Shown: in pieces, positions 42,244-52,629 of the stretch
Layout: each line of letters starts with the position of its first letter
How positions within the stretch are numbered: position 1 is the stretch's first letter
Source: Myxococcus stipitatus
GTDB taxonomy: Bacteria; Myxococcota; Myxococcia; Myxococcales; Myxococcaceae
Assembly: GCF_021412625.1 (NCBI RefSeq)
Contig: NZ_JAKCFI010000001.1
Span: forward strand, 310,001 to 374,000
Length of the DNA stretch: 64,000 nt
Direction: 5' to 3'
Notes under the pieces: model-generated
Told to the model about the DNA's origin: nothing
Seen by the model: the letters and a program-made list of their open reading frames with translations, nothing else
Databases searched by the model: none
Translations under genes and position numbers: made by a program

Positions 42244-44031
42244 ATGGCGACCGTCCCCCCTTCTGGCAAGCGGCTCGCGAGTCTCGTACTCGCTTCGATA
42301 CTCATCTCGATCATTGCATCCTGCGGAGGCGGCGGTGGTGACGGAAAGCCCGATGGTGGCGGCTCCGGCTCCGACGCGGGCGATGGTCCCGTCACCATTC
42401 CGGAGACGTGTGGCAACAGTGTCGCGGATACCGGAGAGGCCTGCGACGACGGCAACCAGCGCAGCGGCGACGGCTGCAGCGCCGCGTGTGACGCGGTGGA
42501 GGCCGGCTGGGTCTGTGAGCTGCCGGGCCAGGCCTGCGTGAAGGTGACGGGCTGTGGCAACGGCCGCAAGGAGGAGGGCGAGGAGTGCGACGACCGCAAC
42601 ACCTCGGACAACGACGGCTGCAGCGCGACGTGCACCCTGGAAGAAGGCTGGAACTGCCCGGCGGCCGGTGGCCGCTGCCACGCGGCGAAGTGCGGCGACA
42701 ACATCAAGGTGGGCGACGAGGAGTGCGAGGACGGCAACACCGCGAACGGTGACGGCTGCAGCTCGACCTGCCGCCTCGAGGAGGGCTGGAAGTGCCCCAC
42801 CGTGGGGCAGGCCTGCTCGAAGACGACCTGTGGCGACGGCGTGGTCGAGGGCACCGAGCAGTGCGACGACAAGAACAACAACATGGGTGATGGCTGCTCG
42901 CCCTTGTGCAAGCTCGAGCCGAAGTGCAAGGACGGTACGTGCCAGGAGACCTGCGGTGACGGCGTCCTGCTGCCCCCCGAGGTGCGCACCGAGGAGTGCG
43001 ACGACGGCAACACGCGCGACAACGACGGCTGCTCGTCGCAGTGCAAGAAGGAAGAGGGCTTCGTCTGCGACAACGTGGGCTCCGGCACGCCGCCCGACAC
43101 GACCTCCATCCCGGTGGTCTACCGTGACTTCCGCGGCTACGACCTGGCCGCGGTGGCGGGGACCAACATCCCGCGTGGCCACATCGACTTCGAGAACAAG
43201 AACGGTGGCAGCGAGACGGGCATCGTGAAGCCGAACCTCGATGCCGACGGCAAGCCCGAGTACAACAAGGAGGGGGTCGCCTCGGCGAACACGAACGGCG
43301 CCGCGCCGTTCCGCCAGTGGTACCGCGACGTGGAGAACGTCAACAAGACCGTGGTGTCCACGCTGACGATGACCCTCCAGAAGCCCGTGCCCGCGGGCCA
43401 GCTGGGCACATATGCCTTCGACACGGACGCCTTCTTCCCGCTGGATGGCAAGGGGTGGGTCGCCGCCGGACACGAGCGCCTGCGTCAGGCCAACGACGGC
43501 AAGGACCACAACTTCAGCTTCACCAGCGAGGTCCGCTACTGGTTCCAGTACAAGGGCGGCGAGACGCTGACCTTCCGTGGTGACGACGACGTGTGGGTCT
43601 TCATCAACGGCAAGCTCGCCCTGGACCTGGGCGGCGTGCACGGCCCGGTGTCCGGCACCGTCAACGTCTCCAACCAGGCCGCCGCGCTGGGCCTGCGGCT
43701 CAACGGCATCTACGAGGCCGTGGTGTTCCAGGCGGAGCGCCACACGTCGGGCTCCTCGTACCGGCTGTCGCTCGGCAACTTCAGCACCGAGACGACGGTG
43801 TGCCGCGCCACCTGCGGCAACAACGTCGTCGACCAGGGCGAGGAGTGCGACGACGGCGTCAACGCCGGTGGCTACAACCAGTGCGCCCCCGGTTGCGTGT
43901 TCGGCCCGCGCTGCGGCGACGGTCGCACCCAGCCTCGGTCGACGACGCCGGGCGACGTCGAGGAGTGCGACGACGGCAACACCGTCAACGGCGACGGCTG
44001 CAGCGCGCAGTGCGAGGTCGAGATCGGCTGA
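42244..44031 (+). CDS. Lipoprotein with DUF4215 repeats and fibro-slime domain
   Basis: The 595-residue protein has a lipoprotein signal (LASLVLASILISIIASC; Cys27) and a Gly/Asp linker. At least six Cys-rich DUF4215 repeats follow (EECDDGNTxNxDGCSxxC), four or more before and two after a fibro-slime/PA14-like domain marked by FRGDDDVWVFINGKLALDLGG. These surface proteins are typical of myxobacteria and other social bacteria, and may bind sugars or act in adhesion. It has no MYXO-CTERM tail. Upstream lies a 255-base gap with A/T-rich parts that probably holds its promoter. The Cys pairing within each repeat (usually three disulfides) should stabilise it. Confidence 0.9.
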   Translation: MATVPPSGKRLASLVLASILISIIASCGGGGGDGKPDGGGSGSDAGDGPVTIPETCGNSVADTGEACDDGNQRSGDGCSAACDAVEAGWVCELPGQACVKVTGCGNGRKEEGEECDDRNTSDNDGCSATCTLEEGWNCPAAGGRCHAAKCGDNIKVGDEECEDGNTANGDGCSSTCRLEEGWKCPTVGQACSKTTCGDGVVEGTEQCDDKNNNMGDGCSPLCKLEPKCKDGTCQETCGDGVLLPPEVRTEECDDGNTRDNDGCSSQCKKEEGFVCDNVGSGTPPDTTSIPVVYRDFRGYDLAAVAGTNIPRGHIDFENKNGGSETGIVKPNLDADGKPEYNKEGVASANTNGAAPFRQWYRDVENVNKTVVSTLTMTLQKPVPAGQLGTYAFDTDAFFPLDGKGWVAAGHERLRQANDGKDHNFSFTSEVRYWFQYKGGETLTFRGDDDVWVFINGKLALDLGGVHGPVSGTVNVSNQAAALGLRLNGIYEAVVFQAERHTSGSSYRLSLGNFSTETTVCRATCGNNVVDQGEECDDGVNAGGYNQCAPGCVFGPRCGDGRTQPRSTTPGDVEECDDGNTVNGDGCSAQCEVEIG

Positions 44032-44099
44032 GCGGGTGTCGCGGCGCCCGCTCCCGGGTATCCCTGGGTAGCGGGTGACCGCGAGCGGTAGGAGGGCAG

Positions 44100-44123
44100 G
44101 CGGCCCGCTTCGATGCGGGCCGC
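44100..44123. repeat. 9-bp hairpin between fibro-slime and TPR genes
   Basis: GCGGCCCGC (44100-44108) and GCGGGCCGC (44115-44123) form a perfect stem with loop TTCGAT, 69 bases after the fibro-slime stop. It has no T-tract, so is a weak terminator candidate for the upstream gene. Confidence 0.4.
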
Positions 44124-44159
44124 GTGTCCGAAGCGGTCTGGTATCTTCCGCGCGACTCC

Positions 44160-45614
44160 ATGGCGTCCCTCCTTCCGTCGCGCGTGTTGCTGCTCGTGTC
44201 GCTGCTGCTGGCCCTCCCCGTGGGAGCGGCGGGCGCGCGGGACACGTTGCCCCCGGCGGACGAGGTGATGGCGGTGCTGCGCCGGGTGGAGGGTGCCCGG
44301 GTGCGCGGCACGCTGCGCGCGCTCGACAGCGAGTTCGAGGAGCAGGGGCGCGCCCGCCCCCGGGACGCGATGCCGCGCATCTACCGGGCGTGGCTCTCCT
44401 TCCCCGCGGACAGCTGCTGGAACGAGCTCAAGGCGCTCTCCACGCTGTACCCGGAGAACCCCTGGACCCACCTGGGCATGGGGCTCGTCTATCTGCGCTG
44501 GGGCCTGTTGAAGGAGGCGGCCGGGCCGCTCGCCACGGCGTCGCGGTTGTCCCCGGGGTTCGCGCCCGCGCTGTGGGCGGAGGGGCTCCTGCTCCAGGCG
44601 GAGGGCAAGCCGGTGGAGGCGGAGGCGCGGCTGCGCGCGGCGCTCGCGACGCTGGACGCGGCGCAGGTCCGCGCGTCGCTGGGGCTGTTGCTGGCGCAGC
44701 TGCCCGGGCGCGAGGCGGAGGCGCGCGCGGAGCTGACGCGCGCGGTGGAGGCCTGGCCGGAGCAGCCGGAGGCCCTGCGCAGGCTCGCGGCGCTCGCGCA
44801 CGCGGCCAAGGACACGCGCGCGGCGGCCACGGCGGGTGAGAAGCTGGTGGGGCTCAAGCCCGCGGACCGGGAGGCGCACCGCGCCCAGGCGGACCTGTGG
44901 CTGGCGGCTTCCGAGCGGGAGAAGGCCGCCGCGTCGCTGGAGCGCTACGTGGAGCTGGGCGGCGCGGACCCCGCGCCCCTGGCCCTGCGCGCCCGCGTCT
45001 ACGCGGAGCTGGGCCGCGCGGCGGACGAGGAGAAGGCCCTGTCGCGCCTCGTCGAGGTGGAGCTGAAGGACCCCGAACCCTTCCTGCGGTTGGCGGAGCT
45101 GGCCGAGGCCCGCTCCGACGCCGCCGCCACCGAGGCCTTCCTGGTGAAGGCCTCCGAGCGGGCCCCGGAGCGCTCGGACATCCACGTGCGCCGCGCGCGG
45201 CTGTGCGTGAAGCAGGAGCGTTGGCAGGACGCGCTCGTGTCCTATCGCGCGGCGCTCGCGGCCCCGGAGCGCAAGGTCGCGCAGGCGCAGGCGGAGACGG
45301 ACGCGCTCGTGAAGCGCTTCCGGCTGCCGGCCACCCCGGCGAAGGGGCCGGCGGACAAGATCTACAACCGCGTGTCGCTGGGGCTGGTGGCGCTGTACAT
45401 GGAGCGGCTCAAGGAGACGCCGGGCCTCAAGGGCAACCTCAAGATGCGGGTCCAGGTGGACGAGTCCGGGCGCGCCACCCAGGTGTCCGTGCTCTACGAC
45501 AGCCTCCAGGACCCGCTCATCTCCGGCCACGCGTACTTCGCCTTCATGGACGCCGAGTACCCGCCCGGGCGCGACGAGCCCATCTTCCAGTACGTCTTCC
45601 GGCCTCCGAAGTAG
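44160..45614 (+). CDS. Secreted TPR protein with AgmX/PglI-type C-terminus
   Basis: The 484-residue protein has a Sec signal (LLPSRVLLLVSLLLALPVG) and a long TPR-like array (GMGLVYLRWGLLKEAAGPL, EAEARLRAALATLDAAQVR, WQDALVSYRAALAAP). The C-terminal domain (GLVALYMERLKETPGLKG, KMRVQVDESGRATQVSV) resembles the AgmX/PglI domain used by myxobacterial gliding proteins. The ATG at 44160 is preferred over 44124. Likely periplasmic scaffold; a role in motility is only suggested by the domain. Confidence 0.75.
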   Translation: MASLLPSRVLLLVSLLLALPVGAAGARDTLPPADEVMAVLRRVEGARVRGTLRALDSEFEEQGRARPRDAMPRIYRAWLSFPADSCWNELKALSTLYPENPWTHLGMGLVYLRWGLLKEAAGPLATASRLSPGFAPALWAEGLLLQAEGKPVEAEARLRAALATLDAAQVRASLGLLLAQLPGREAEARAELTRAVEAWPEQPEALRRLAALAHAAKDTRAAATAGEKLVGLKPADREAHRAQADLWLAASEREKAAASLERYVELGGADPAPLALRARVYAELGRAADEEKALSRLVEVELKDPEPFLRLAELAEARSDAAATEAFLVKASERAPERSDIHVRRARLCVKQERWQDALVSYRAALAAPERKVAQAQAETDALVKRFRLPATPAKGPADKIYNRVSLGLVALYMERLKETPGLKGNLKMRVQVDESGRATQVSVLYDSLQDPLISGHAYFAFMDAEYPPGRDEPIFQYVFRPPK

Positions 45615-45639
45615 CCCGGGCGGGGCGGGCTCGCGGGCG

Positions 45640-46350
45640 TCAGTGCTCCGGCGTGGCGCCGCTGCCGCCGTAGCCGGGGGCCTCGTCGCGCAGCTTCGCG
45701 AAGTGGGCCTGGGCTTCGCGCTCCTCGCGGCCGCGCGTGTCCACCAGCCGCTGGGCCTCCTCCGCCTTGCGCTGGGCCTCGGCCACCGCGGAGGTGAACT
45801 CGCTCTCCGACAGGTCCTTGGCGCGCACGTCGTCGCTGTTCTTCATCGTCCGCATCTCCACCTGGCGCAGGCGCGCGTCGGCCAGCTCCAGCTCGCGCTC
45901 GCGCAGCTGCTTCTCGGCCTTCCTCGTCTCGATGGCGCGCTCGCGCCACTGGAGCTCGGCCTGGGCCGCGGCGTACTGCGACTGGCGCTCCCGCATGCCG
46001 GACTTCGCGTCGTCGATGCTCGACGCCTTGCCGGTCGCCTGGGCGGCCTCGACGGCGCTCTTGCTCGCCTCCATCGAGTGTTTGGCCGCCTCGGACTGTT
46101 GCCTGGCGACGGTGGCCTCGCGTTCGGCGTCCTTGAGCGCGACGTCGGCCCGCGTCACCGCGTCCTGCGCCTTGGTCCGCTGCGCCTGGGCCTCGCGGAC
46201 TTCGCCGAGTTGCTCCTCCGGCAGTCGCGCCAGCCAGGACTCGTCGACCTGTGCCTGGGAGGACTTCGACGTGCCGCAGCCGCTGAGTACCGACAGGGCC
46301 GTGCCCAGCACCACGCCCGCCCATACCGGGTGCTTCCTTGTCTGGAACAT
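45640..46350 (-). CDS. Coiled-coil lipoprotein, DUF4398-like
   Basis: The 236-residue protein has a lipoprotein signal (GVVLGTALSVLSGC) and then a long charged coiled coil (AQRTKAQDAVTRADVALKDA, LRERELELADARLRQVEM). Such proteins can span the periplasm. An AGGAG ribosome site five bases before the ATG at 46350 fixes the start. It is convergent with the TPR gene. No enzymatic motif was seen; the DUF4398 resemblance is weak. Confidence 0.7.
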   Translation of the reverse strand: MFQTRKHPVWAGVVLGTALSVLSGCGTSKSSQAQVDESWLARLPEEQLGEVREAQAQRTKAQDAVTRADVALKDAEREATVARQQSEAAKHSMEASKSAVEAAQATGKASSIDDAKSGMRERQSQYAAAQAELQWRERAIETRKAEKQLRERELELADARLRQVEMRTMKNSDDVRAKDLSESEFTSAVAEAQRKAEEAQRLVDTRGREEREAQAHFAKLRDEAPGYGGSGATPEH

Positions 46351-46513
46351 GTCCGCTCCTCTCCGTCGTCGTTTCACGAACCGTGCTTGCCCTTGACGGT
46401 AGGCATGGCATCGGAGCGGAGCAGCCAACGGGAGCCGACGCCGGGCGCGCCCCCGGCGAGGGGGCGGGCGGGGGGACGGCCTGGCAGGCAGGCCCCGTGA
46501 CGGGCGGGGCCGC

Positions 46514-47323
46514 TCAGCGCTTCTCGAAGACGACGGCGTAGAACTCGATGCCGAGTCCCTCCCGGTCCTCCTCGGTGATGTGGTCCTCGGGCAGGCCGAG
46601 GAACTCGCGCACCGTCTTCACGCCCCCGGGGCCGGGCGTCCAGGGCGCGCACAGCTCCAGGTATTCGGGCAGGGAGTAGAGCGAGAACGTCTCGCCCATC
46701 TTCTGGAACATGCCCACGAACTGCTCCCACTTCGGCGTCGTCAGGCCCGGCGTCTTCGTCTCGAAGGTGGCGAACAGCTTGGAGCCGGGCGCGGCCCAGT
46801 CGTACAGGTCGCGGAAGAACCGCCGGTTCTCCTCCGTGGTGAGGAACACGGTGATGCCGTTGGCGCCGAACACCACGCGGCGCTCGCCCCCGAGGAAGGC
46901 CTCGACGTCCGGCCGGCGCAGGAAGTCGCCCGCGGTGCGGATGTCACATTCCAGGTAGCGGACCTGGGGATTGTCGCCCAGCAGGTGCCGGCCCGTGGCG
47001 ATGGTGAGCGGGTTGACGTCGCTGTAGAGCACCTTCGCGTGGGGCAGCACGGCGTGCACGTGGTCCTCCGTGGGCAGGCCGGAGGCGAAGTCCACCCAGT
47101 GCCCGAAGCCGTCCTGGGACAGACGCTGGGCGGCCGTGCGCAGGCAGGCGCGCAGCATGCGCACCCACTTCCGCGTGGAGGGGACGAGCGAGAACATGAA
47201 CTCGGCGGCCTGCCGGTCCGCCTCGAAGTGGTGCGTGCCGCCCAGCGTGTAGTCGTAGATGCGGGCGGCGTTGGGGACGTCGGGGTTGACGCCGGGAATG
47301 CGGGCCAGTTCCAGGTGGCTCAT
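46514..47323 (-). CDS. SAM-dependent methyltransferase, DUF574 (PF04672) type
   Basis: The 269-residue protein has the family start VPNAARIYDYTLGGTHHFEA and the SAM-binding GHWVDFASGLPTEDHVHAVL with the acidic LYSDVNPLT. RYLECDIRTAG is a further conserved segment. DUF574 methyltransferases are mostly known from actinomycetes, where they may modify secondary metabolites, so transfer is possible. An AAGGAG ribosome site supports the ATG. Substrate unknown. Confidence 0.88.
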   Translation of the reverse strand: MSHLELARIPGVNPDVPNAARIYDYTLGGTHHFEADRQAAEFMFSLVPSTRKWVRMLRACLRTAAQRLSQDGFGHWVDFASGLPTEDHVHAVLPHAKVLYSDVNPLTIATGRHLLGDNPQVRYLECDIRTAGDFLRRPDVEAFLGGERRVVFGANGITVFLTTEENRRFFRDLYDWAAPGSKLFATFETKTPGLTTPKWEQFVGMFQKMGETFSLYSLPEYLELCAPWTPGPGGVKTVREFLGLPEDHITEEDREGLGIEFYAVVFEKR

Positions 47324-47358
47324 CCAGGGCTCCTTCGGGAGAGGGGGCGGTGCGGGCT

Positions 47359-48471
47359 TCAGGGGCGCCAGAGCTCGGAGGTCGTCTCGGGCATGGCGTC
47401 GGGCGTGGGACGGGAGACGCCCACGACGAGGTAGGCGCCGTCGTCCAGGGCAACCACCTGGTGCCCCGAGCGGGCCACGGCGAGCGGGGGGCCGGGGCTC
47501 CACGTGCCCGTGGCCGGGTCCCACAGCTCCACGTCTCCGAGCGCGTCGAACGAGGGGCCCGCGCCCAGGCCGCCCGACACGGCGGCGCGTCCATCCGGCA
47601 GCGCGGTGAGCGCGAAGCCGGAGCGGCCGAGCGCGAGGCTCCCCGTCGCGCGCCACTGCTCGGTGCGCGGGTCCCAGACCTCCGCGCTGGTGAGGACCTG
47701 GCCCTGGTGCCAACCCCCGACGACGAGGACGCGCCCGTCGGCCAGCGTCACGCCCGCCGCGTCGTCGCGCGTCTGGGTGAGCGGGTGGGGCGTCGTGCGC
47801 CACGTGCGTCCGGTGGGCTCCCAGACCTCGGTGCTCACGTCGAGCGGTGGGGCCAGGTGCACGCCCTCGATGACGGCGAAGCCGAAGCCGTTGTCCCGCC
47901 CTCCGGCGATGACCACGCGCTCGCCGCTGACGCAGACGGGGCCGGCGTGGAAGATGCGCTGGGTCTGCCCCGCGGGCTCCCATGCGTTCGCGCCCGGGCG
48001 GAGGAGCTCCGCGCGCGTGCCGCGGGACAGGTCGTCGTCGTGGTCCGAGCCGAGCACGAGCACCGCGCCGTCCGGCAGCGCCACGGCCAGGGGCCTCGAG
48101 CGCGCGGTGAGGAGCGGCGGGCCCTCGGTGAAGCGCCGGGATTCGGGGTCGAAGAACACGGTGGAGCCCAGCTCCATCGCCTGCATGTTCCTCCCGCCGA
48201 TGAGCAGCACCCGCCCATCCGGCAGCGCCACCGCCGCGTGGTCCTGGCGCGGCGCGGGCAGGGGCGCGAGCGCGAGCCACTCCTCGCGGGCGGTGTCCCA
48301 GAGGGCCGCGCCCGTGGACGAGCGAGGGGTGGTGCCCCCGCCCTCGGGATGCCAGCCGTGTCCCCCGGCGAGCAGGGCGCCACCCGGGACGGGCGTGAGG
48401 CTGAACTGCTCGAGCCAGAGGCCCGCGTAGGGGACGCGCCGGCGGGCCGTGGATGCCGTAACTCGGTTCAT
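47359..48471 (-). CDS. Kelch-repeat protein
   Basis: The 370-residue protein has about six kelch motifs (ALPDGRVLLIGGRN, DGAVLVLGSD, GERVVIAGGRD, LADGRVLVVGGWH, LPDGRAAVSGGLG) of the beta-propeller type. No signal peptide is seen, so it may be cytoplasmic. The ATG at 48471 begins MNRVTASTARRR. It is transcribed toward the methyltransferase 35 bases downstream and could share its operon. Confidence 0.8.
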   Translation of the reverse strand: MNRVTASTARRRVPYAGLWLEQFSLTPVPGGALLAGGHGWHPEGGGTTPRSSTGAALWDTAREEWLALAPLPAPRQDHAAVALPDGRVLLIGGRNMQAMELGSTVFFDPESRRFTEGPPLLTARSRPLAVALPDGAVLVLGSDHDDDLSRGTRAELLRPGANAWEPAGQTQRIFHAGPVCVSGERVVIAGGRDNGFGFAVIEGVHLAPPLDVSTEVWEPTGRTWRTTPHPLTQTRDDAAGVTLADGRVLVVGGWHQGQVLTSAEVWDPRTEQWRATGSLALGRSGFALTALPDGRAAVSGGLGAGPSFDALGDVELWDPATGTWSPGPPLAVARSGHQVVALDDGAYLVVGVSRPTPDAMPETTSELWRP

Positions 48472-48613
48472 CCTCGCATCGTATGCGCCACGCGGTGGCT
48501 TTCGCAGCACGAAGGCGGTCGCCACCCGGCGCGCCGTGGCCGGTCGGGGGGGCAGGACTCCCTCGGACGAGGGCCCCACGCGCGCGGGACGTGGGGCCTC
48601 GCGTGGACGCGGG

Positions 48614-49642
48614 CTACTTCGCCTTGCCGAACTCGCGGCTGGCGATGACCCCCTGGACCTCCGCGAGGGCGCGAGCGCCGGAGGCCGACTCGAGCGCCTT
48701 CTCCGCGATGGCCTGCACCTGGCGCTTCGCCTCGGCCAGCTCCGTCTGGAGCGCCTGGATGGCCTGCGCCTGCTTGGTGGCGGTGTCCTTGAGCGAGGCA
48801 ATCTCCATGCTGGCCACGCGCTGCGCCGTCTCCGCGTCCTTGGTGGCGAGCGTCAGCTTCATGTCCCACTCCGCCTTCACCCGGTTGCCGACGATGGCGG
48901 ACGCCGTGTCCGTCTCCTTCTTCAGCACCTGCGGGAACTCCGCCACCTGCTTGCGCAGGTCCTCCAGCTCCTTCTCCCGCAGCCTCAACGCCTCCTCGCG
49001 GCCAGCCCAGTCCTTCTCCAGCTTCTCCTTGCGGTCGCGCTCGGCGGCGGCCTGCACGCGCAGCCCCTCCGCGAAGGCGTCCTGCTCCTTCTTGCGCTGG
49101 TTCTGGACGTCGTAGGCGTACTGCTCCTCCGCGCGGCGACGGGCCACCTCGGCCGCGTCGCGCTCGGCCGTCAGCTCCGCGTCCGCCCGCTCGCGCCGCT
49201 CGGCGATGTCCTTCTGCAACTGCTCCACCTCCGCCTGGAGGTCCGCCTTGCGCTTGTCGTACTCGGCCACGAGCACGTCCACCGCGCTGGCGGCCACGTC
49301 CCGGCCGTGCAGGTCCGACAGCTCCTGCGTCTTGAGCTGGATGGCCTCGTCCAACTGCTTCATCTCCTCCACCAGCGCGACGACCTGCTCGTTGATGCCG
49401 GCCAGCGTGCGATTGATGGTGAGGCCCGCCTCGGTGACCTTCTTCACCGCGGACTCGGCCGACAGGTTGGAGACCTCCGCCAGCACGCTCCGGGCGTGCG
49501 TGTCCCTGGCCTCCTGCTCCTTGGCGGGCACCACGGGCTTGTTGCGGGCCTTGCGAGCCAGGTCCTCGAAGGCCGCCTTGGTGGCCTCCGAGGAGCGGTT
49601 GCGGGACGCGGACTTGCGGGTGGAAACGGAACGAGAGGCCAT
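48614..49642 (-). CDS. Long coiled-coil protein
   Basis: The 342-residue protein is almost wholly charged, heptad-like helix (ELTAERDAAEVARRRAEEQ, KLEKDWAGREEALRLREKEL) between a short basic N-terminus (MASRSVSTRKSASRNRSS) and the C-terminus ASREFGKAK. It has no signal, membrane segment or catalytic motif and resembles filament-like scaffold proteins. A GGAG site precedes the ATG at 49642. Divergent from asnS. The family was not recognised. Confidence 0.65.
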   Translation of the reverse strand: MASRSVSTRKSASRNRSSEATKAAFEDLARKARNKPVVPAKEQEARDTHARSVLAEVSNLSAESAVKKVTEAGLTINRTLAGINEQVVALVEEMKQLDEAIQLKTQELSDLHGRDVAASAVDVLVAEYDKRKADLQAEVEQLQKDIAERRERADAELTAERDAAEVARRRAEEQYAYDVQNQRKKEQDAFAEGLRVQAAAERDRKEKLEKDWAGREEALRLREKELEDLRKQVAEFPQVLKKETDTASAIVGNRVKAEWDMKLTLATKDAETAQRVASMEIASLKDTATKQAQAIQALQTELAEAKRQVQAIAEKALESASGARALAEVQGVIASREFGKAK

Positions 49643-49904
49643 GTGACGCTCCAGGTAGGAAAGTGCCACGGCGGGCCGGGCGGCCCGCGAATGACGTGGC
49701 GGTGGTGTGGGAATCGATGGCCCCCTTCCGGGCGACCATGAGAGCAAGATACCCGTGGGGTCTGACATGGCTTGGCCGGTTTCCTGGCCTGCGGGCGGGG
49801 GGCGGAAAGGGTCCGCCAGACCCCGGGAGGCAACAGCGGGCTTGTCCTCGGGGGGCCCGCCCGGCTAACTCGCCCGTCCAGAATCCGCTCAAGGGAGAGC
49901 GTCA

Positions 49905-51305
<1,401 letters not shown>

Positions 51306-51322
51306 ACGTCCCCCCGGACGCG

Positions 51323-51376
51323 AATCCCTGGCGGCCCGTGGACGTGACGCGGGCGTCAGGGATTTCTTATTATTTC
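51323..51376 (+). terminator. Rho-independent terminator of asnS
   Basis: AATCCCTG (51323-51330) and CAGGGATT (51357-51364) form an 8-bp outer stem, with an inner CCCG/CGGG pairing in the 26-base loop. TCTTATTATTTCG follows, the most T-rich stretch of the neighbourhood. Confidence 0.7.
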
Positions 51377-51439
51377 GTTATTTGCCGTTAAAACGGACTG
51401 GACGGCTAATCCCGGGCCTCTCGCAGAGGAGGTGCCTGG

Positions 51440-52615
51440 ATGATGCGTCTGGACCGTCGTGACTTCCTACGTCTCTCCGCGCTGGGTGGGGGGACGTTGG
51501 CGTTGGGGCCCGGGTTCTGGAGGGCGGCGTATGCCGCGCCGGCGGAGCCGGGGCCGGGGCCGTATGGGGCCCTTTCGGGGACCGCGGATGCGAATGGGGT
51601 GAGGCTGCCCGCGGGCTTCGCGTCGCGCATCGTCGCCCGCTCGGGGCAGGTGGTGGCGGGGACGGGCTACACGTGGCACTCCGCGCCGGATGGTGGGGCG
51701 TGCTTCGCGTTGTCGGACGGGGGTTGGGTGTACGCCTCCAACAGCGAGGTGTCGTCGGGGGGCGGCGCGGGCGCGCTGCGCTTCGACGGTGGCGGCGCGG
51801 TGGTGGACGCGTACCGCATCCTCTCCAGCACGCGCAGCAACTGCGCGGGCGGGCCCACGCCCTGGGGCACGTGGTTGTCGTGCGAGGAGTACAGCGGAGG
51901 GCGGGTCTGGGAGTGTGATCCGACGAAGGCGTCGCAGGGCGTGGCGCGCGGCGCGATGGGGACCTTCTCCCACGAGGCGGTGGCGGCGGACCCCGAAGGG
52001 CTGCGGCTGTACCTGACGGAGGACAGCACCAGCGGGCGCTTCTATCGCTTCACGCCGTCCGCCTGGCCCTCGCTGAGCGCGGGCACGCTGGAGGCGGCGA
52101 AGGTGAACGGGGACCCGCTGGCGGGCACGGCCACGCTGACGTGGGTGCCGTGCGCGGCCACGAGCCCCGCGTCGCAGCAGTCCTCCGTGGCCTCGAAGAC
52201 CACCGTGTTCAACGGCGGCGAGGGCTGCTGGTTCGACGGCGGCGTCGTCTACTTCACGACCAAGGGCGACAACCGCGTGTGGGCCCACACGCCCGCGACC
52301 GGGGCGCTGGAGGTCATCTACGACGCGAGCCTGTTCGCCAGCTCTCCGCTGACCGGCGTGGACAACGTCACGGTGTCCCGCTCCGGGGACCTCTATGTCG
52401 CGGAGGACGGGGGCAACCTCGAAATCTGCCTCATCACCCCGGGGCCGCAGCGGGTGGTCGCGCCCTTCATCCGGTTGTCGGGGCACTCCAGTTCGGAGAT
52501 CACCGGCCCGGCCTTCAGCCCGGACGGGCGGCGGCTGTACTTCAGCTCGCAGCGCGGCACGTCCGGGTCGAGCAGCGGCGGCATCACCTTCGAGGTGAGC
52601 GGCCCATTCCGCTGA
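51440..52615 (+). CDS. PhoX-like (DUF839) Tat-secreted protein
   Basis: The 391-residue protein has a twin-arginine signal (RRDFLRLSALGGGTLALG) and a beta-propeller-like body with GTWLSCEEYSGGRVWE and FNGGEGCWFDGGVVYFTTK, the segments of PhoX/DUF839 phosphatase-like proteins. A GAGGAGG ribosome site precedes it. PhoX enzymes are Ca/Fe alkaline phosphatases, but the metal ligands were not confirmed here. Upstream DNA at 51360-51396 is A/T-rich with a CCGTT/AACGG dyad and probably contains the promoter. Confidence 0.85.
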   Translation: MMRLDRRDFLRLSALGGGTLALGPGFWRAAYAAPAEPGPGPYGALSGTADANGVRLPAGFASRIVARSGQVVAGTGYTWHSAPDGGACFALSDGGWVYASNSEVSSGGGAGALRFDGGGAVVDAYRILSSTRSNCAGGPTPWGTWLSCEEYSGGRVWECDPTKASQGVARGAMGTFSHEAVAADPEGLRLYLTEDSTSGRFYRFTPSAWPSLSAGTLEAAKVNGDPLAGTATLTWVPCAATSPASQQSSVASKTTVFNGGEGCWFDGGVVYFTTKGDNRVWAHTPATGALEVIYDASLFASSPLTGVDNVTVSRSGDLYVAEDGGNLEICLITPGPQRVVAPFIRLSGHSSSEITGPAFSPDGRRLYFSSQRGTSGSSSGGITFEVSGPFR

Positions 52616-52629
52616 CGGAGGCTGCTCGC

